Of a stretch of DNA of 54,654 bases, positions 1-8,079 are shown in pieces. A model generated the notes under the pieces. That model made no database searches and was not told where the DNA came from. It was given only the letters and a program-made list of their open reading frames with translations. Within the stretch, counting starts at the first letter, position 1, and each line of letters begins with the position of its first letter. This DNA comes from Intrasporangium chromatireducens Q5-1 (GTDB lineage Bacteria > Actinomycetota > Actinomycetes > Actinomycetales > Dermatophilaceae), in NCBI RefSeq assembly GCF_000576575.1, contig NZ_AWQS01000007.1, forward strand, positions 1-54,654. The letters run 5' to 3'. The position numbers and the translations under genes were made by a program.

Positions 1-191
1 CGTCGACTGAGCGCAAACTCCGGCCCGCGGCTGGCGCCGCCCGAGTGCCCTTTGGCTACTGAAGGTAAATAGTTGTTAAAGGATTCTTCTCTCCGGCCCT
101 GCCCCCGGTTACGGTTCCCGCAGGCGTGGGGCGGCGGGAGCCTCTTCGCGCCTGTGCTCGGGGGAGCGCAGATACCCGTGACAGGAGACTC

Positions 192-3100
192 ATGAACCGC
201 AGGATGCTCGGCGCGCTGACCGCGTTGCCGCTCGCAGTGACTGCGTTCGGGACCGCGTCGGCACACGCAGCCGGCCCGAAGCTCGAATCGCAGTACACGG
301 ATGGCATATACGTCGTCCAGATGGCCGACCTGCCCGTCGTCGCGTATGACGGCCGGGTCCAGGGCTTCGCAGCCACCAAGCCCGGCAAGGGCAAGAAGAT
401 CGACCCGGCGTCGCAGAACGTTGCCCGCTACGTCGACCACCTCAAGGGCAAGCACCTCGGCGCCCTCAAGCAGGCTGGCGCCTCCAACAAGCTCTACGAC
501 TACGCCTACACCTACAACGGCTTCGCCGCCCAGCTCAAGGGTGACCAGGCGGCGGCCCTCGCCAAGCAGCCCGGCGTCCTCGCCGTCTCCAAGCAGCAGA
601 CCTACACGATCAACACCGCCACGACGCCGAGCTTCCTCGAGCTCGACAAGCCGGACGGCATCTGGGACCAGCTGGGTGGCCCGAAGGGCGCCGGCGAGGA
701 TGTCGTCATCGGTGTGATCGACTCCGGCATCTGGCCCGAGGCGCTGTCCTTCTCCGACCGCGTCGACGCGGCGGGCAGGCCCGTCGCTGCCCCGAAGGGG
801 CGGGTGGTCTACTCGTCTCCAAAGCTGCCAAAGGTCGACAAGCTGAATAGGGCCTGCGTCAACGGTGAGCGGTGGAGCGAGCAGGACTGCAACAACAAGC
901 TCCCCATCGCGCGTTACTTCAATGAAGGTCAGGGTGGAAACCCGGGGATCCAGAAGGCCAAGCCGTGGGAGTTCAACTCCCCGCGTGACTACAACGGTCA
1001 TGGCACCCACACCGCAAGCACCGCTGGGGGCAACTACGCCACTCCGGTGACCGGCCAGACGTCCGTCCTCGCGCCGAAGGGCATCAGCGGTATGGCGCCG
1101 CGCGCGCGGATCGCGGCGTACAAGGCCCTCTGGTCCACCGAGGACGGCAGCACGGCCGGCGGCACGACGAGTGACCTCGTCGCGGCCATCGACGCCGCGG
1201 TCGCCGACGGCGTCGATGTCATCAACTACTCGATCAGCGGTTCGCAGACGAACTTCGCCGACCCGGCCGAGATCGCCTTCCTCTTCGCCGCCGACGCCGG
1301 TGTCTTCGTCGCCGCGTCGGCTGGCAACAGCGGTCCGATTCCCTCCACGGTCGCACACCCGTCGCCGTGGATCACCACGGTCGCGGCCGGCACCCACAAC
1401 CGGGCCACAACGACGACGGTCCACCTCGGCAACGGCAAGACCTACACAGGGCCCTCCCTTGCGGACCACCAGGTGAGCGGTGACTTCGTCTACGCGGGCG
1501 ACGTCGCGGCCCCGGGAGTCGACGCCGAGAAGGCGCAGCTCTGCTACTCGAGCGCCGATGGCGGCCTTGCCCTCGACCCGGCCAAGGTCAAGGGCAAGAT
1601 CGTCCTCTGTGACCGGGGCGCCACGGCCCGCGTCAACAAGAGCCTCGCGGTCAAGGAGGCCGGCGGTGTCGGCATGGTGCTCGTCAACCTGAAGGACGAA
1701 GACGGTCTCAACGCTGACTTCCACGCGGTCCCTTCAGTGCATCTGCCAGCCACGGCCAGTGCTGCCCTGCACTCCTACGCGGAGACTTCCGGCGCGACGG
1801 CCACGATCGACAAGTTCACGTTGTCGACCGACGCTCCGGCGCCGTTCACGGCAAGCTTCTCCTCGCGCGGCCCGCTCCTCGCGGGTGGCGGTGACCTCCT
1901 CAAGCCGGACATCATCGCGCCCGGCCAGGACGTCCTCGCGGCGGTCTCCCCGGCGTCGAACAACGGTGACGGCTTCAACCTCTACAGCGGCACCTCGATG
2001 TCGAGCCCGCACATCGCCGGCATCGCGGCCCTCTTCAAGGACCGCCACCCGGACTGGTCGCCGATGGCGATCAAGAGCGCGCTCATGACGACGGCCGACG
2101 ACGTCAAGGATAAGACCGACGCCGCAAGCAAGGCGTTCAGTCAGGGCGCTGGCCACGTCGACCCCAATAAGGCCGTCAACCCGGGTCTCGTCTACGACTC
2201 GAACAGGAACGACTGGCTCGCCTTCCTCTGCGGCTCGACCGAGGCTGTCGGACCGGACTCCTGCGAGAAGCTCACGAAGGCCGGCTACAGCACCGACGCG
2301 AGCGACATGAACGTCCCGTCGATCGCGATCGGTGACCTCGCCGGCTCGCAGACGGTGACCCGCAAGGTCACCAACGTCTCGGGCAAGACCGCCACCTTCA
2401 CGGCCGCAGCATCCGTCGAGGGCTTCGATGTCACGGTTTCCCCGGCGACGCTCACGCTCAAGGCCGGCGAGACGGCGAAGTTCACCGTGACGATCAAAAC
2501 CGGTTCGGCGGCAGTCAACGAGTACACCGCAGGCACGCTGACCTGGACAAGCGGTAAGACCACCGTTCGCTCCCCGATCGTGGTCCGCCCCGTTGCCCTT
2601 GCGGCCCCGGCTCAGGTCACCGCCAAGGCCGACGGCTCGACGAGCTACGACGTCACCTTCGGCTACACCGGTAACTTTGCCGCCACGCCCCGTGGGCTCG
2701 TCAAGTCGACCGAGTTGCCTGGCCAGGTCGCGGACGACCCAACGGACGACTTCAACACCGCTCCGAAGGAATCGCTCGCTCAGTTCCCGGTGACGATCGA
2801 CGAGGGCACCACCTACGTTCGGTGGTCGCTCTTTGGTGCGGGAAACCCTGGAGACGACCTCGACCTCTACCTGTTCAAGGAGACTGAAAAGGGCTACCAG
2901 AACATCGCCCTGAGCGGTAACGGTGGCTCCAACGAGGAGGTGAGCCTCACCGACCCGGATGCAGGGAACTACATCATGGTCGTGCACGGTTGGGGCGTCG
3001 TGAGCGGGACCACCCCGACCGATTTCACTCTCCACCGTTGGGTGCTCGACGGCACCGATGCGGACAACATGAAGGTCACGGCTCCGACGGCTGTCACAGC

Positions 3101-3227
3101 CGGCGACAAGGGCACGGTCACGCTCGACGTCTCGAAGCTCGATGCCGGCAAGTGGCTCGGGTCGGTCGCCTACAGCGGCGCGAAGGGCATGCCCAACCCG
3201 ACCATCGTGCGGGTCGACGTGCCGTAA
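192..3227 (+). CDS. Secreted subtilisin-like S8 serine protease
   Basis: Predicted extracellular endopeptidase. The ATG at 192 has AGGAG four bases upstream and begins a Sec signal peptide (about residues 1-28, ending near TASAHA). The longer in-frame opening to 126 would bury that signal, so I reject it. An I9-type propeptide (about 35-140) leads into the peptidase with Asp177 (VIDSGIW), His270 (NGHGTH), oxyanion Asn379 (SAGNSG) and Ser602 (SGTSMSSPH). A PA insert lies between Asn and Ser at about 430-540. An Fn3-like domain (about 705-770) and a PPC-like beta-sandwich (about 870-950, GDDLDLYLF) follow. This is the plant-subtilase-like order known in large actinobacterial secreted proteases. 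The gene stands alone; a strong hairpin at 3265-3306 may be its terminator. All catalytic residues are intact. The natural substrate is unknown. Confidence 0.93.
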   Translation: MNRRMLGALTALPLAVTAFGTASAHAAGPKLESQYTDGIYVVQMADLPVVAYDGRVQGFAATKPGKGKKIDPASQNVARYVDHLKGKHLGALKQAGASNKLYDYAYTYNGFAAQLKGDQAAALAKQPGVLAVSKQQTYTINTATTPSFLELDKPDGIWDQLGGPKGAGEDVVIGVIDSGIWPEALSFSDRVDAAGRPVAAPKGRVVYSSPKLPKVDKLNRACVNGERWSEQDCNNKLPIARYFNEGQGGNPGIQKAKPWEFNSPRDYNGHGTHTASTAGGNYATPVTGQTSVLAPKGISGMAPRARIAAYKALWSTEDGSTAGGTTSDLVAAIDAAVADGVDVINYSISGSQTNFADPAEIAFLFAADAGVFVAASAGNSGPIPSTVAHPSPWITTVAAGTHNRATTTTVHLGNGKTYTGPSLADHQVSGDFVYAGDVAAPGVDAEKAQLCYSSADGGLALDPAKVKGKIVLCDRGATARVNKSLAVKEAGGVGMVLVNLKDEDGLNADFHAVPSVHLPATASAALHSYAETSGATATIDKFTLSTDAPAPFTASFSSRGPLLAGGGDLLKPDIIAPGQDVLAAVSPASNNGDGFNLYSGTSMSSPHIAGIAALFKDRHPDWSPMAIKSALMTTADDVKDKTDAASKAFSQGAGHVDPNKAVNPGLVYDSNRNDWLAFLCGSTEAVGPDSCEKLTKAGYSTDASDMNVPSIAIGDLAGSQTVTRKVTNVSGKTATFTAAASVEGFDVTVSPATLTLKAGETAKFTVTIKTGSAAVNEYTAGTLTWTSGKTTVRSPIVVRPVALAAPAQVTAKADGSTSYDVTFGYTGNFAATPRGLVKSTELPGQVADDPTDDFNTAPKESLAQFPVTIDEGTTYVRWSLFGAGNPGDDLDLYLFKETEKGYQNIALSGNGGSNEEVSLTDPDAGNYIMVVHGWGVVSGTTPTDFTLHRWVLDGTDADNMKVTAPTAVTAGDKGTVTLDVSKLDAGKWLGSVAYSGAKGMPNPTIVRVDVP

Positions 3228-3250
3228 CACCGTGAGTCATCCTTGACGGG

Positions 3251-3595
3251 ATGAGCACAGCACCAGGTCAGGGAGGTCGCCGGCGTCGCCGGGACCTCCC
3301 TGACCTGCGTCCGGAGTTCGAACGGCTCCGCCGACTGACGCGCACCAGCGCGACTCGACCAGCTCCCGAGACCGAGGTGAGCGGCATACTGCGTCGTCTG
3401 GAGATCGAGGGCGGCCCACTCGTCCTCGACGGGCTCGACGGGACGACGTACGAGCTGCTCTTCCCACCCGGTTGGACGGTCGAGGCCGAGCCCGGTTCCC
3501 GGGTCACCGTCCGCGGCCGACTAGAGCCAGACACCAAGACGACCACGATGGCAGGACCGGTTCTTCGGGTCAGCGCGCTCGCGCGCCCTCGCTAG
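3251..3595 (+). CDS. Small hypothetical protein, 114 aa
   Basis: I do not recognise this family. The N-terminal third is Arg-rich and probably disordered (GGRRRRRDLPDLRPEFERLRRL). The rest looks like one small beta domain (about 42-110) with alternating hydrophobic residues and motifs such as LEIEGGPLVLDGLDGTTYELLFPPGW, here split as LEIEGGPLVL and DGLDGTTYELLF, resembling an OB-like or ligand-binding fold. There is no signal peptide or membrane segment. It begins 23 bases after the protease stop. Codons 6-18 coincide with a perfect 14-bp inverted repeat, so the true start may be the GTG at 3377 (72 aa). Existence of the gene is likely; function cannot be assigned. Confidence 0.55.
   Translation: MSTAPGQGGRRRRRDLPDLRPEFERLRRLTRTSATRPAPETEVSGILRRLEIEGGPLVLDGLDGTTYELLFPPGWTVEAEPGSRVTVRGRLEPDTKTTTMAGPVLRVSALARPR
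3265..3306. terminator. Strong hairpin after the S8 protease gene
   Basis: A perfect 14-bp inverted repeat (3265-3278 with 3293-3306), whose loop can pair further (3280-3285 with 3287-3292). It begins 38 bases after the protease stop and lacks a U-tract. It overlaps the first codons of the ORF annotated at 3251, so it may be a terminator for the protease, a translational control hairpin, or both. Confidence 0.5.
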
Positions 3596-3646
3596 GCATA
3601 TCAACTCGATATGCCTCCATGCCGAATTCCCGTCTAGCCGCAGCCC

Positions 3647-4699
3647 GTGGATGACGAAAGCCTGTCGAGCGTGTCCACGACCGTCACCACCCGGACCTCC
3701 CTCCGCACCAGCGCAAGACGCCTCACGCCCGGCGTCCTGACAGCGATCCTTGGAGCAGCAGCAGCACTCGTCACCACCCAGCTGACGCGTGTCAGCTCGA
3801 TGCTCGTCGCCATCATCCTCGGCGCAATCCTTGCGAACACCCGGGCGCTGCCCCTTCGGACGGCACCGGGAATCGGCTTCGTGGCCAAGCGAATCCTCCG
3901 TGTTGGCGTGGCACTGCTCGGCCTTCAGCTGGTGGTGGGAGACATCCTCGGGCTCGGGCTCGGGATGGTCGGGGCCATCGTGGTCGTGGTCGTGGTCGGC
4001 ATCGGCGCCACCCTGCTCATCGGCCGCTGGCTCGGCATCGGCCTCACGCAGCGGCTGCTCATCGCGTGCGGATTCTCCATCTGCGGCGCGGCCGCCGTCG
4101 CAGCGGCCGACGGCGTGATCGACGCCGACGAGTCCGAGGCGGCGAGCGCCGTGGGGCTCGTCGTCCTGTTCGGCACGCTGATGATCCCCATCGTTCCGCT
4201 CGCCGGGCGCCTGCTCGGCATGCCGGACCACGAGATCGGGCTCTGGGCCGGCGGCTCGATCCACGAGGTGGCCCAGGTCGTCGCAGCGGGCGGCGCGATC
4301 GGTGGCGGGGCGCTCACGGTCGCCGTCCTGGTCAAGCTCGGCCGGGTGCTTCTCCTCGCACCGGTTCTCGCCGTTGTGTCGTTGTGGATGCGGCGGCGCA
4401 CCGACGTCACGCGGTCGTCCTCGCGGTCCTCGCGCCCGCCGATCGTTCCGCTCTTCGTCGCGGCCTTCCTGGCCCTGGCCCTGCTGCGCTCGACCGGGGT
4501 GGTGCCCACCGGCGTCGTCGATGTCGTCCACGTCGCCCAGACGGTGACGCTGACGATGGCGATGTTCGCCCTCGGCTGCGGAGTGCGGCTGGCGGCCCTG
4601 CGACGTGGCGGCGTCCGTCCGCTCATCCTCGCGGCCCTGTCGACAGCCGTCGTCGCAGCCACCGCCTTGCTCGGCGTCACGCTCCTCGGCACGGCGTGA
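3647..4699 (+). CDS. YeiH/UPF0324-family putative sulfate exporter
   Basis: Polytopic inner-membrane protein of the YeiH family (Cons_hypoth698), about ten hydrophobic segments across 350 residues, the family's normal length. Family hallmarks visible include the small-residue-rich segments around AIILGAILANTRALP and GFSICGAAAVAAADGVI, the repeat-like SIHEVAQVVAAGG, and a C-terminal membrane region. Members are annotated as putative sulfate exporters on the basis of limited evidence, so the substrate is uncertain. The start is a GTG at 3647; the nearby ATG at 3651 is out of frame. A LysR regulator lies immediately downstream on the opposite strand, recalling the enterobacterial yeiE/yeiH pairing, though here the genes converge instead of diverging. 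Confidence 0.82.
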   Translation: MDDESLSSVSTTVTTRTSLRTSARRLTPGVLTAILGAAAALVTTQLTRVSSMLVAIILGAILANTRALPLRTAPGIGFVAKRILRVGVALLGLQLVVGDILGLGLGMVGAIVVVVVVGIGATLLIGRWLGIGLTQRLLIACGFSICGAAAVAAADGVIDADESEAASAVGLVVLFGTLMIPIVPLAGRLLGMPDHEIGLWAGGSIHEVAQVVAAGGAIGGGALTVAVLVKLGRVLLLAPVLAVVSLWMRRRTDVTRSSSRSSRPPIVPLFVAAFLALALLRSTGVVPTGVVDVVHVAQTVTLTMAMFALGCGVRLAALRRGGVRPLILAALSTAVVAATALLGVTLLGTA

Positions 4700-4791
4700 C
4701 GCCCCCGCGGGCAGCCAGCGGGAGCAACCTCGACGAAGGGAGCAGCGAAGGCGCCACGCGCACCAGGCCACGCCAAGCGGTCGTATGCCGC

Positions 4792-5721
4792 TCAGCCGCC
4801 TCCGCGCGCTGGTGCGGCGGGTGCCGGGCGCGCTTGCCGTGCACGGACGACGGCGAGGAACTCGGCCGCCGGCGGTGTCAGGTCACCGCGCCAGACCGCT
4901 CGAAGTCGTCGTGACAGGCGCAGTCCCTCGACGGGGACGGCCACGAGCTCGCCGACCTCGATCGCCTGCGCCACGGCCAGTCGGCTGAGGACGGCCGGAG
5001 CCGCACCACTCGCCGCCATGACCTTCACCGCTGCGTTGCTGCTCAGCTCGACGGCCGGCTCGACGAGTCGGTGGTCGGTGAGGTGGTGCTCGAGGCTGAC
5101 CCGGGTGCCCGACCCGACCTCGCGGACGACAAGCGGAGTCGCGGCGAGCTCCTCGGGGGTGAGTGGTCGTCGCCGGCGGCTCCAGGGATGGGTCGGTGCC
5201 ACGACGACGAGCAGCTCGTCCTGGCCCACGACGGTCCACCGAATCCCCCGTGGCACCGTTGGTGACTCGACGAAACCCAGGTCGCAACCGCCGTGCTGGA
5301 TCCGCTCGAAAACCTCTCGGGAGTTGCAGACCTTCAGGTTGACGCGCACCGGGGGGTCGACAGTGCGGAACTCGGACAGCCAGGTGGGGACGAGGTGTTC
5401 GGCCACCGTCATGCTCGCCGAGACCGCGAGGCTGGCGTTCGCCTCGGCGGAGAGCGCCTTCGCCCCGGCGACGAGTCGCTCAGCCGCCTCGACCACCTCG
5501 CGGGCCCAATGGACGACCACGGCCCCCTGCGGAGTCAGCCGCGAACCGGTTGGGCTGCGGAGGACCAGGCTCAACCCGAGCTGTCGCTCGAGCCGGCGGA
5601 GGGACCGGCTGGCGTTGGGCTGCGCGATCCCCAAGGCCCGTGACGCCGCTCCGAGGCTCTCGTGGTCGGAGATGGCGACGAGGAGCCGAAGGTGCTCGAG
5701 CTCGGGTCGCGCATCACTCAT
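4792..5721 (-). CDS. LysR-family transcriptional regulator
   Basis: Cytoplasmic DNA-binding regulator of 309 aa, the usual LTTR length. The N-terminal winged helix-turn-helix is clear (about residues 7-66: LRLLVAISDHESLGAASRAL and AQPNASRSLRRLERQLG). A type 2 periplasmic-binding-like co-inducer domain covers about 95-300. The start chosen is ATG at 5721, giving the typical short lead before the helix-turn-helix; the frame stays open to 5811 without a better start. It overlaps the end of the preceding TadE-like gene by eight bases and converges on the yeiH-type gene, so it may control that transporter. The ligand is unknown. The 10-mer GTATGCCGCT overlaps its stop codon. Confidence 0.88.
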   Translation of the reverse strand: MSDARPELEHLRLLVAISDHESLGAASRALGIAQPNASRSLRRLERQLGLSLVLRSPTGSRLTPQGAVVVHWAREVVEAAERLVAGAKALSAEANASLAVSASMTVAEHLVPTWLSEFRTVDPPVRVNLKVCNSREVFERIQHGGCDLGFVESPTVPRGIRWTVVGQDELLVVVAPTHPWSRRRRPLTPEELAATPLVVREVGSGTRVSLEHHLTDHRLVEPAVELSSNAAVKVMAASGAAPAVLSRLAVAQAIEVGELVAVPVEGLRLSRRLRAVWRGDLTPPAAEFLAVVRARQARPAPAAPARGGG

Positions 5722-6121
5722 GCGTCGAGGATATGGGCAGCGCCGTGGACAGGTCGGGCCCCGCCCTCGCGCGCGCCACGGCAGGCGCTGGCCAGCGGGT
5801 CGGCGCCACATGAACCGTGACGCTCACGTCCTGGCCGTCCACCACGCACCCGGCCAGTTGCGCACCGTTGCGCATTGCCACCACTGCAGCGGCAGCACAC
5901 GCGTCTGCCCCGTCAACTCCCTGCAGCTGCAGCGCTCCCCCGATGGCAGCCAGGTCGGCAGCCAGCCTCGCTCGGTGACTCGCGGCGACGACGGCGATCA
6001 CGGTCATCGCGCCGGCCGTCAGGAGCAGGAGCGCGGCGACGACTCCGATCACGAGCACACTGGCCGCGCCCCGGTCGCGCTGAACGGCCCGGGGCCGCAT
6101 CACGACGCTCATAGCTGTCAC
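5714..6121 (-). CDS. Rv3654c-like TadE-family secretion-cluster protein
   Basis: Small membrane-anchored pseudopilin-like protein, last gene of the first Tad operon. A short basic N-terminus (RDRGAASVL) precedes one hydrophobic helix (about 20-48) and a small extracytoplasmic domain with two cysteines that could pair (DACAAAA and GCVVDG). The layout matches the Rv3654c family that ends the equivalent mycobacterial cluster. The GTG at 6121 overlaps the upstream stop as GTGA; the ATG at 6112 is the alternative. The C-terminal 25 residues overlap the LysR start and look unstructured. The role is presumed minor pilin or assembly factor. Confidence 0.7.
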   Translation of the reverse strand: MTAMSVVMRPRAVQRDRGAASVLVIGVVAALLLLTAGAMTVIAVVAASHRARLAADLAAIGGALQLQGVDGADACAAAAVVAMRNGAQLAGCVVDGQDVSVTVHVAPTRWPAPAVARARAGPDLSTALPISSTHE

Positions 6122-6474
6122 GAGGCCGCTGCTTCGACCGGTCCGGTCGCCTCTGCCCGGAGCTGCCAGCCGGGCACAAGACCGCCCACCCCGCTCGCTC
6201 GCGCAGTGACAACGACGCGGACCACGCCGCTCCCGCGGTGGATCTCGACGCCCGCTCCGGGTGGTGCTGCCTGGAGGGCAAGCTCACGCGACTGCACGGC
6301 CGGATCCCCTCGGGCGGCCGAGCGTGCGGCGGCTCGCGCCGCATCGATGCAGCGGATCTGGTCGATGCCCGCGGCGATCCCCGCCGCGCAGATGGCCAGG
6401 ACCAGCACGACGACGGGGATGGCGACCGCGAGCTCCGCTGTCACCATCCCCCGGTCGCGCCCAGCGGCACTCAT
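6118..6474 (-). CDS. TadE-like pilus assembly protein
   Basis: 118-aa pseudopilin-like protein with the TadE signature RGMVTAELAVAIPVVVLVLA: a short basic leader, a conserved Glu at the start of the hydrophobic helix, then a small extracytoplasmic domain. The helix spans about 12-35, and the DAARAAARSAARGD stretch after it is typical of TadE proteins. The ATG at 6474 shares one base with the TGA of the DUF4244 gene, which fixes the start. It is presumed to be processed by a prepilin peptidase and to act as a minor pilin in the Tad apparatus of this operon. Confidence 0.8.
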   Translation of the reverse strand: MSAAGRDRGMVTAELAVAIPVVVLVLAICAAGIAAGIDQIRCIDAARAAARSAARGDPAVQSRELALQAAPPGAGVEIHRGSGVVRVVVTARASGVGGLVPGWQLRAEATGPVEAAAS

Positions 6475-6692
6475 CAGCCCGCGAGGCCCAGCGCGTTCTG
6501 CACGATGCCGGTGAGCGCCGAGCGGACGGCATCCGACCGGACGACGCCCAGGAGCACGAGCGCGAATGTGCACGCGGCCATGATGCCGACGGCGTACTCA
6601 GCCGTCGTCATGCCCCGCTCGCCCGTGCGGCTCCCGGCGATGCGGCGCTGCAGTCGGGCGACGTAATGCCGAATCCTCAACAGACGCTTCAC
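6474..6692 (-). CDS. DUF4244 / Flp-like small pilin-type protein
   Basis: 72-aa protein with a basic N-terminal stretch (RLLRIRHYVARLQRRIAGS) and the Flp-type processing region GERGMTTAEYAVGIMAACTF, followed by one hydrophobic helix and a short tail. The Gly-Met-Thr-Thr-Ala-Glu-Tyr segment corresponds to the G/xxxxEY prepilin cleavage site. The same protein type (DUF4244, Rv3656c) holds this place in the mycobacterial cluster. It is probably the major pilin-like subunit of this locus. A 134-base gap separates it from tadC, the only sizeable gap in the operon, so it may have its own expression level. Confidence 0.8.
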   Translation of the reverse strand: MKRLLRIRHYVARLQRRIAGSRTGERGMTTAEYAVGIMAACTFALVLLGVVRSDAVRSALTGIVQNALGLAG

Positions 6693-6826
6693 TTTTCGAC
6701 TCCTTCACTCCTAGAGCGAGTCCCTCTCGCCTCACCTCGATTCGACCGTGATCCGGGCAGGAGCACTACCCGACCTCGCGCGTCTGTGGAGGGTCGAGCG
6801 GGTGCCCGGGGGCTGTGGATCACCGG

Positions 6827-7279
6827 TCAGGCGCCGGCGAGCAGGGCACGGGCCAGCGCCACGACCAAGGGCACCACCGTCGTCAAGCAGAAGGCCGGCA
6901 GCAGAACGAGGCCGAGTGGGGCCACCAGCCGGACGCCGACCTTGGCTGCCGCGACGTCGATGCGCTCCATCCGGTCCGCCGTCACGTCGTCGGCGGCCTT
7001 GAGCAGCAGCGAACCCGGTGCAAGTCCGGCGAGCTGGGCCAGGGCGATGGCGCGTCCGGCCGGCTCCCACGGCTCACCGACGGAGGCCCACGCCTCCTCC
7101 TCTGAAGCGCCCCAGTGGACCGCTGCGGCGACCTGGCGCAGGTCCCGCGCCACGGCCTCCGGCGACTGGGCCGCGACCGCCTCGAGCACTCCGACCGTCG
7201 GCAGCCCAGAGCGGTAGGCGAGCGCCAGCAGCACGAGAGTGCCGGACACATCGGGCTCCGCGGGAGCGCGCCATCTCAT
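6827..7279 (-). CDS. tadC: TadC-like type II secretion F-domain protein
   Basis: 150-aa membrane protein equivalent to the Rv3657c type: a cytoplasmic T2SF-like helical domain (about 10-110) followed by a hydrophobic C-terminal segment (about 118-148, LVAPLGLVLLPAFCLTTVVP). It is roughly half the size of the TadC of the second locus, which is normal for this cluster type. It is predicted to form the inner-membrane platform with TadB. The start ATG at 7279 overlaps the tadB stop as ATGA. A short run of small-residue repeats between the domains is the only oddity. Confidence 0.8.
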   Translation of the reverse strand: MRWRAPAEPDVSGTLVLLALAYRSGLPTVGVLEAVAAQSPEAVARDLRQVAAAVHWGASEEEAWASVGEPWEPAGRAIALAQLAGLAPGSLLLKAADDVTADRMERIDVAAAKVGVRLVAPLGLVLLPAFCLTTVVPLVVALARALLAGA

Positions 7280-8079
7280 CGCGGGTACTCCGCTCGACGG
7301 ACCAGTCGACGGCACCACTGCCGCCCGACCCCCATCAGTCCCAGCCCCGCGCCAAGACAGAGCAAGCCGATGCCATTGCCATAGAGCTCCTGCGGCGACA
7401 CACCGCAGGCGAGGCCGAAGAGCGGTCCCGTCAGCGGCAGGACCGTGAGCACCGTGACGGTGGCCTGGGGGCCGGCCACCGCAGCGCGGACCTTCCGACG
7501 CGTCGCCAGGGCGCTGCGCAGCTGTGCCGCGGCGCGCTCGACCGCCTCCGCAAGAGGGCACCCGGTCGTCTCGGACAGTCCCCATGCCGCCGCCACGGCG
7601 TCCACGACGGGGGACTGCGTGCGTAGGCCGGCCTGACGCCATACGGGCGCCACCGGCAGGCCGGCAGCGCCCGCGGCGACCGCCTCGGCGACGATCTCGA
7701 AGACGCCCGGCGGTGATGATCCGGGCAAGGTGGCGCCGCCCAGCTCGAGGGCCCGGGCCGGCGGCAGCCCGGCACGCAGCGCGGCCGCCGTGCCGTCGAG
7801 GAGGGCGAGCACCGCCCGTTCGAAGGGCTCACCCGCACGCTGACGGCGTCGCCGACGCCACACCTCCACGGGATCCTCGTGCCACAGGGCCGCTAGCCCC
7901 GAAGTCGGCTCTTCGTCCTCACCCGCCGCAGCACCAGGCGCAGCACCAGCCGCCGCACCAGCCGCAGCACCAGTTACCGCGGTGCCCGCCCGGCGAGCCA
8001 GCACGCCGACCCGCGGCCGACGACCCGGCCAGACGAGCACTCCGAGCAGGACCGCCAGGGCAACGTCCAGCGCGATCAT
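7276..8079 (-). CDS. tadB: TadB-like type II secretion F-domain protein
   Basis: 267-aa inner-membrane platform protein. A single hydrophobic N-terminal segment (about 1-18), an Ala/Gly-rich low-complexity linker (about 36-52), a T2SF domain (about 85-200) and one or two C-terminal membrane segments are visible. The linker is coded by a near-repetitive GCAGCACCAGC-type tract at about 7928-7975 and may vary in length between strains. ATG at 8079 overlaps the tadA stop (ATGA). It is predicted to partner the TadC-like protein and the TadA ATPase in building a pilus or secreting a pilin. Confidence 0.8.
   Translation of the reverse strand: MIALDVALAVLLGVLVWPGRRPRVGVLARRAGTAVTGAAAGAAAGAAPGAAAGEDEEPTSGLAALWHEDPVEVWRRRRRQRAGEPFERAVLALLDGTAAALRAGLPPARALELGGATLPGSSPPGVFEIVAEAVAAGAAGLPVAPVWRQAGLRTQSPVVDAVAAAWGLSETTGCPLAEAVERAAAQLRSALATRRKVRAAVAGPQATVTVLTVLPLTGPLFGLACGVSPQELYGNGIGLLCLGAGLGLMGVGRQWCRRLVRRAEYPR

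Noticed and set aside
1-191. End of an upstream gene at the left edge
   Set aside because: No frame long enough to judge; the first stop is within ten bases in one frame and nothing recognisable is encoded.
1734-3230. 498-codon open frame antisense to the S8 protease
   Set aside because: Mirror of a well-supported protease with conserved catalytic residues; product is Arg/Val/Asp-rich without domains and no ribosome site.
3521-4771. Long minus-strand frames across the yeiH-type gene
   Set aside because: Highly charged low-complexity product typical of antisense high-GC frames; the plus-strand frame encodes a coherent membrane protein.
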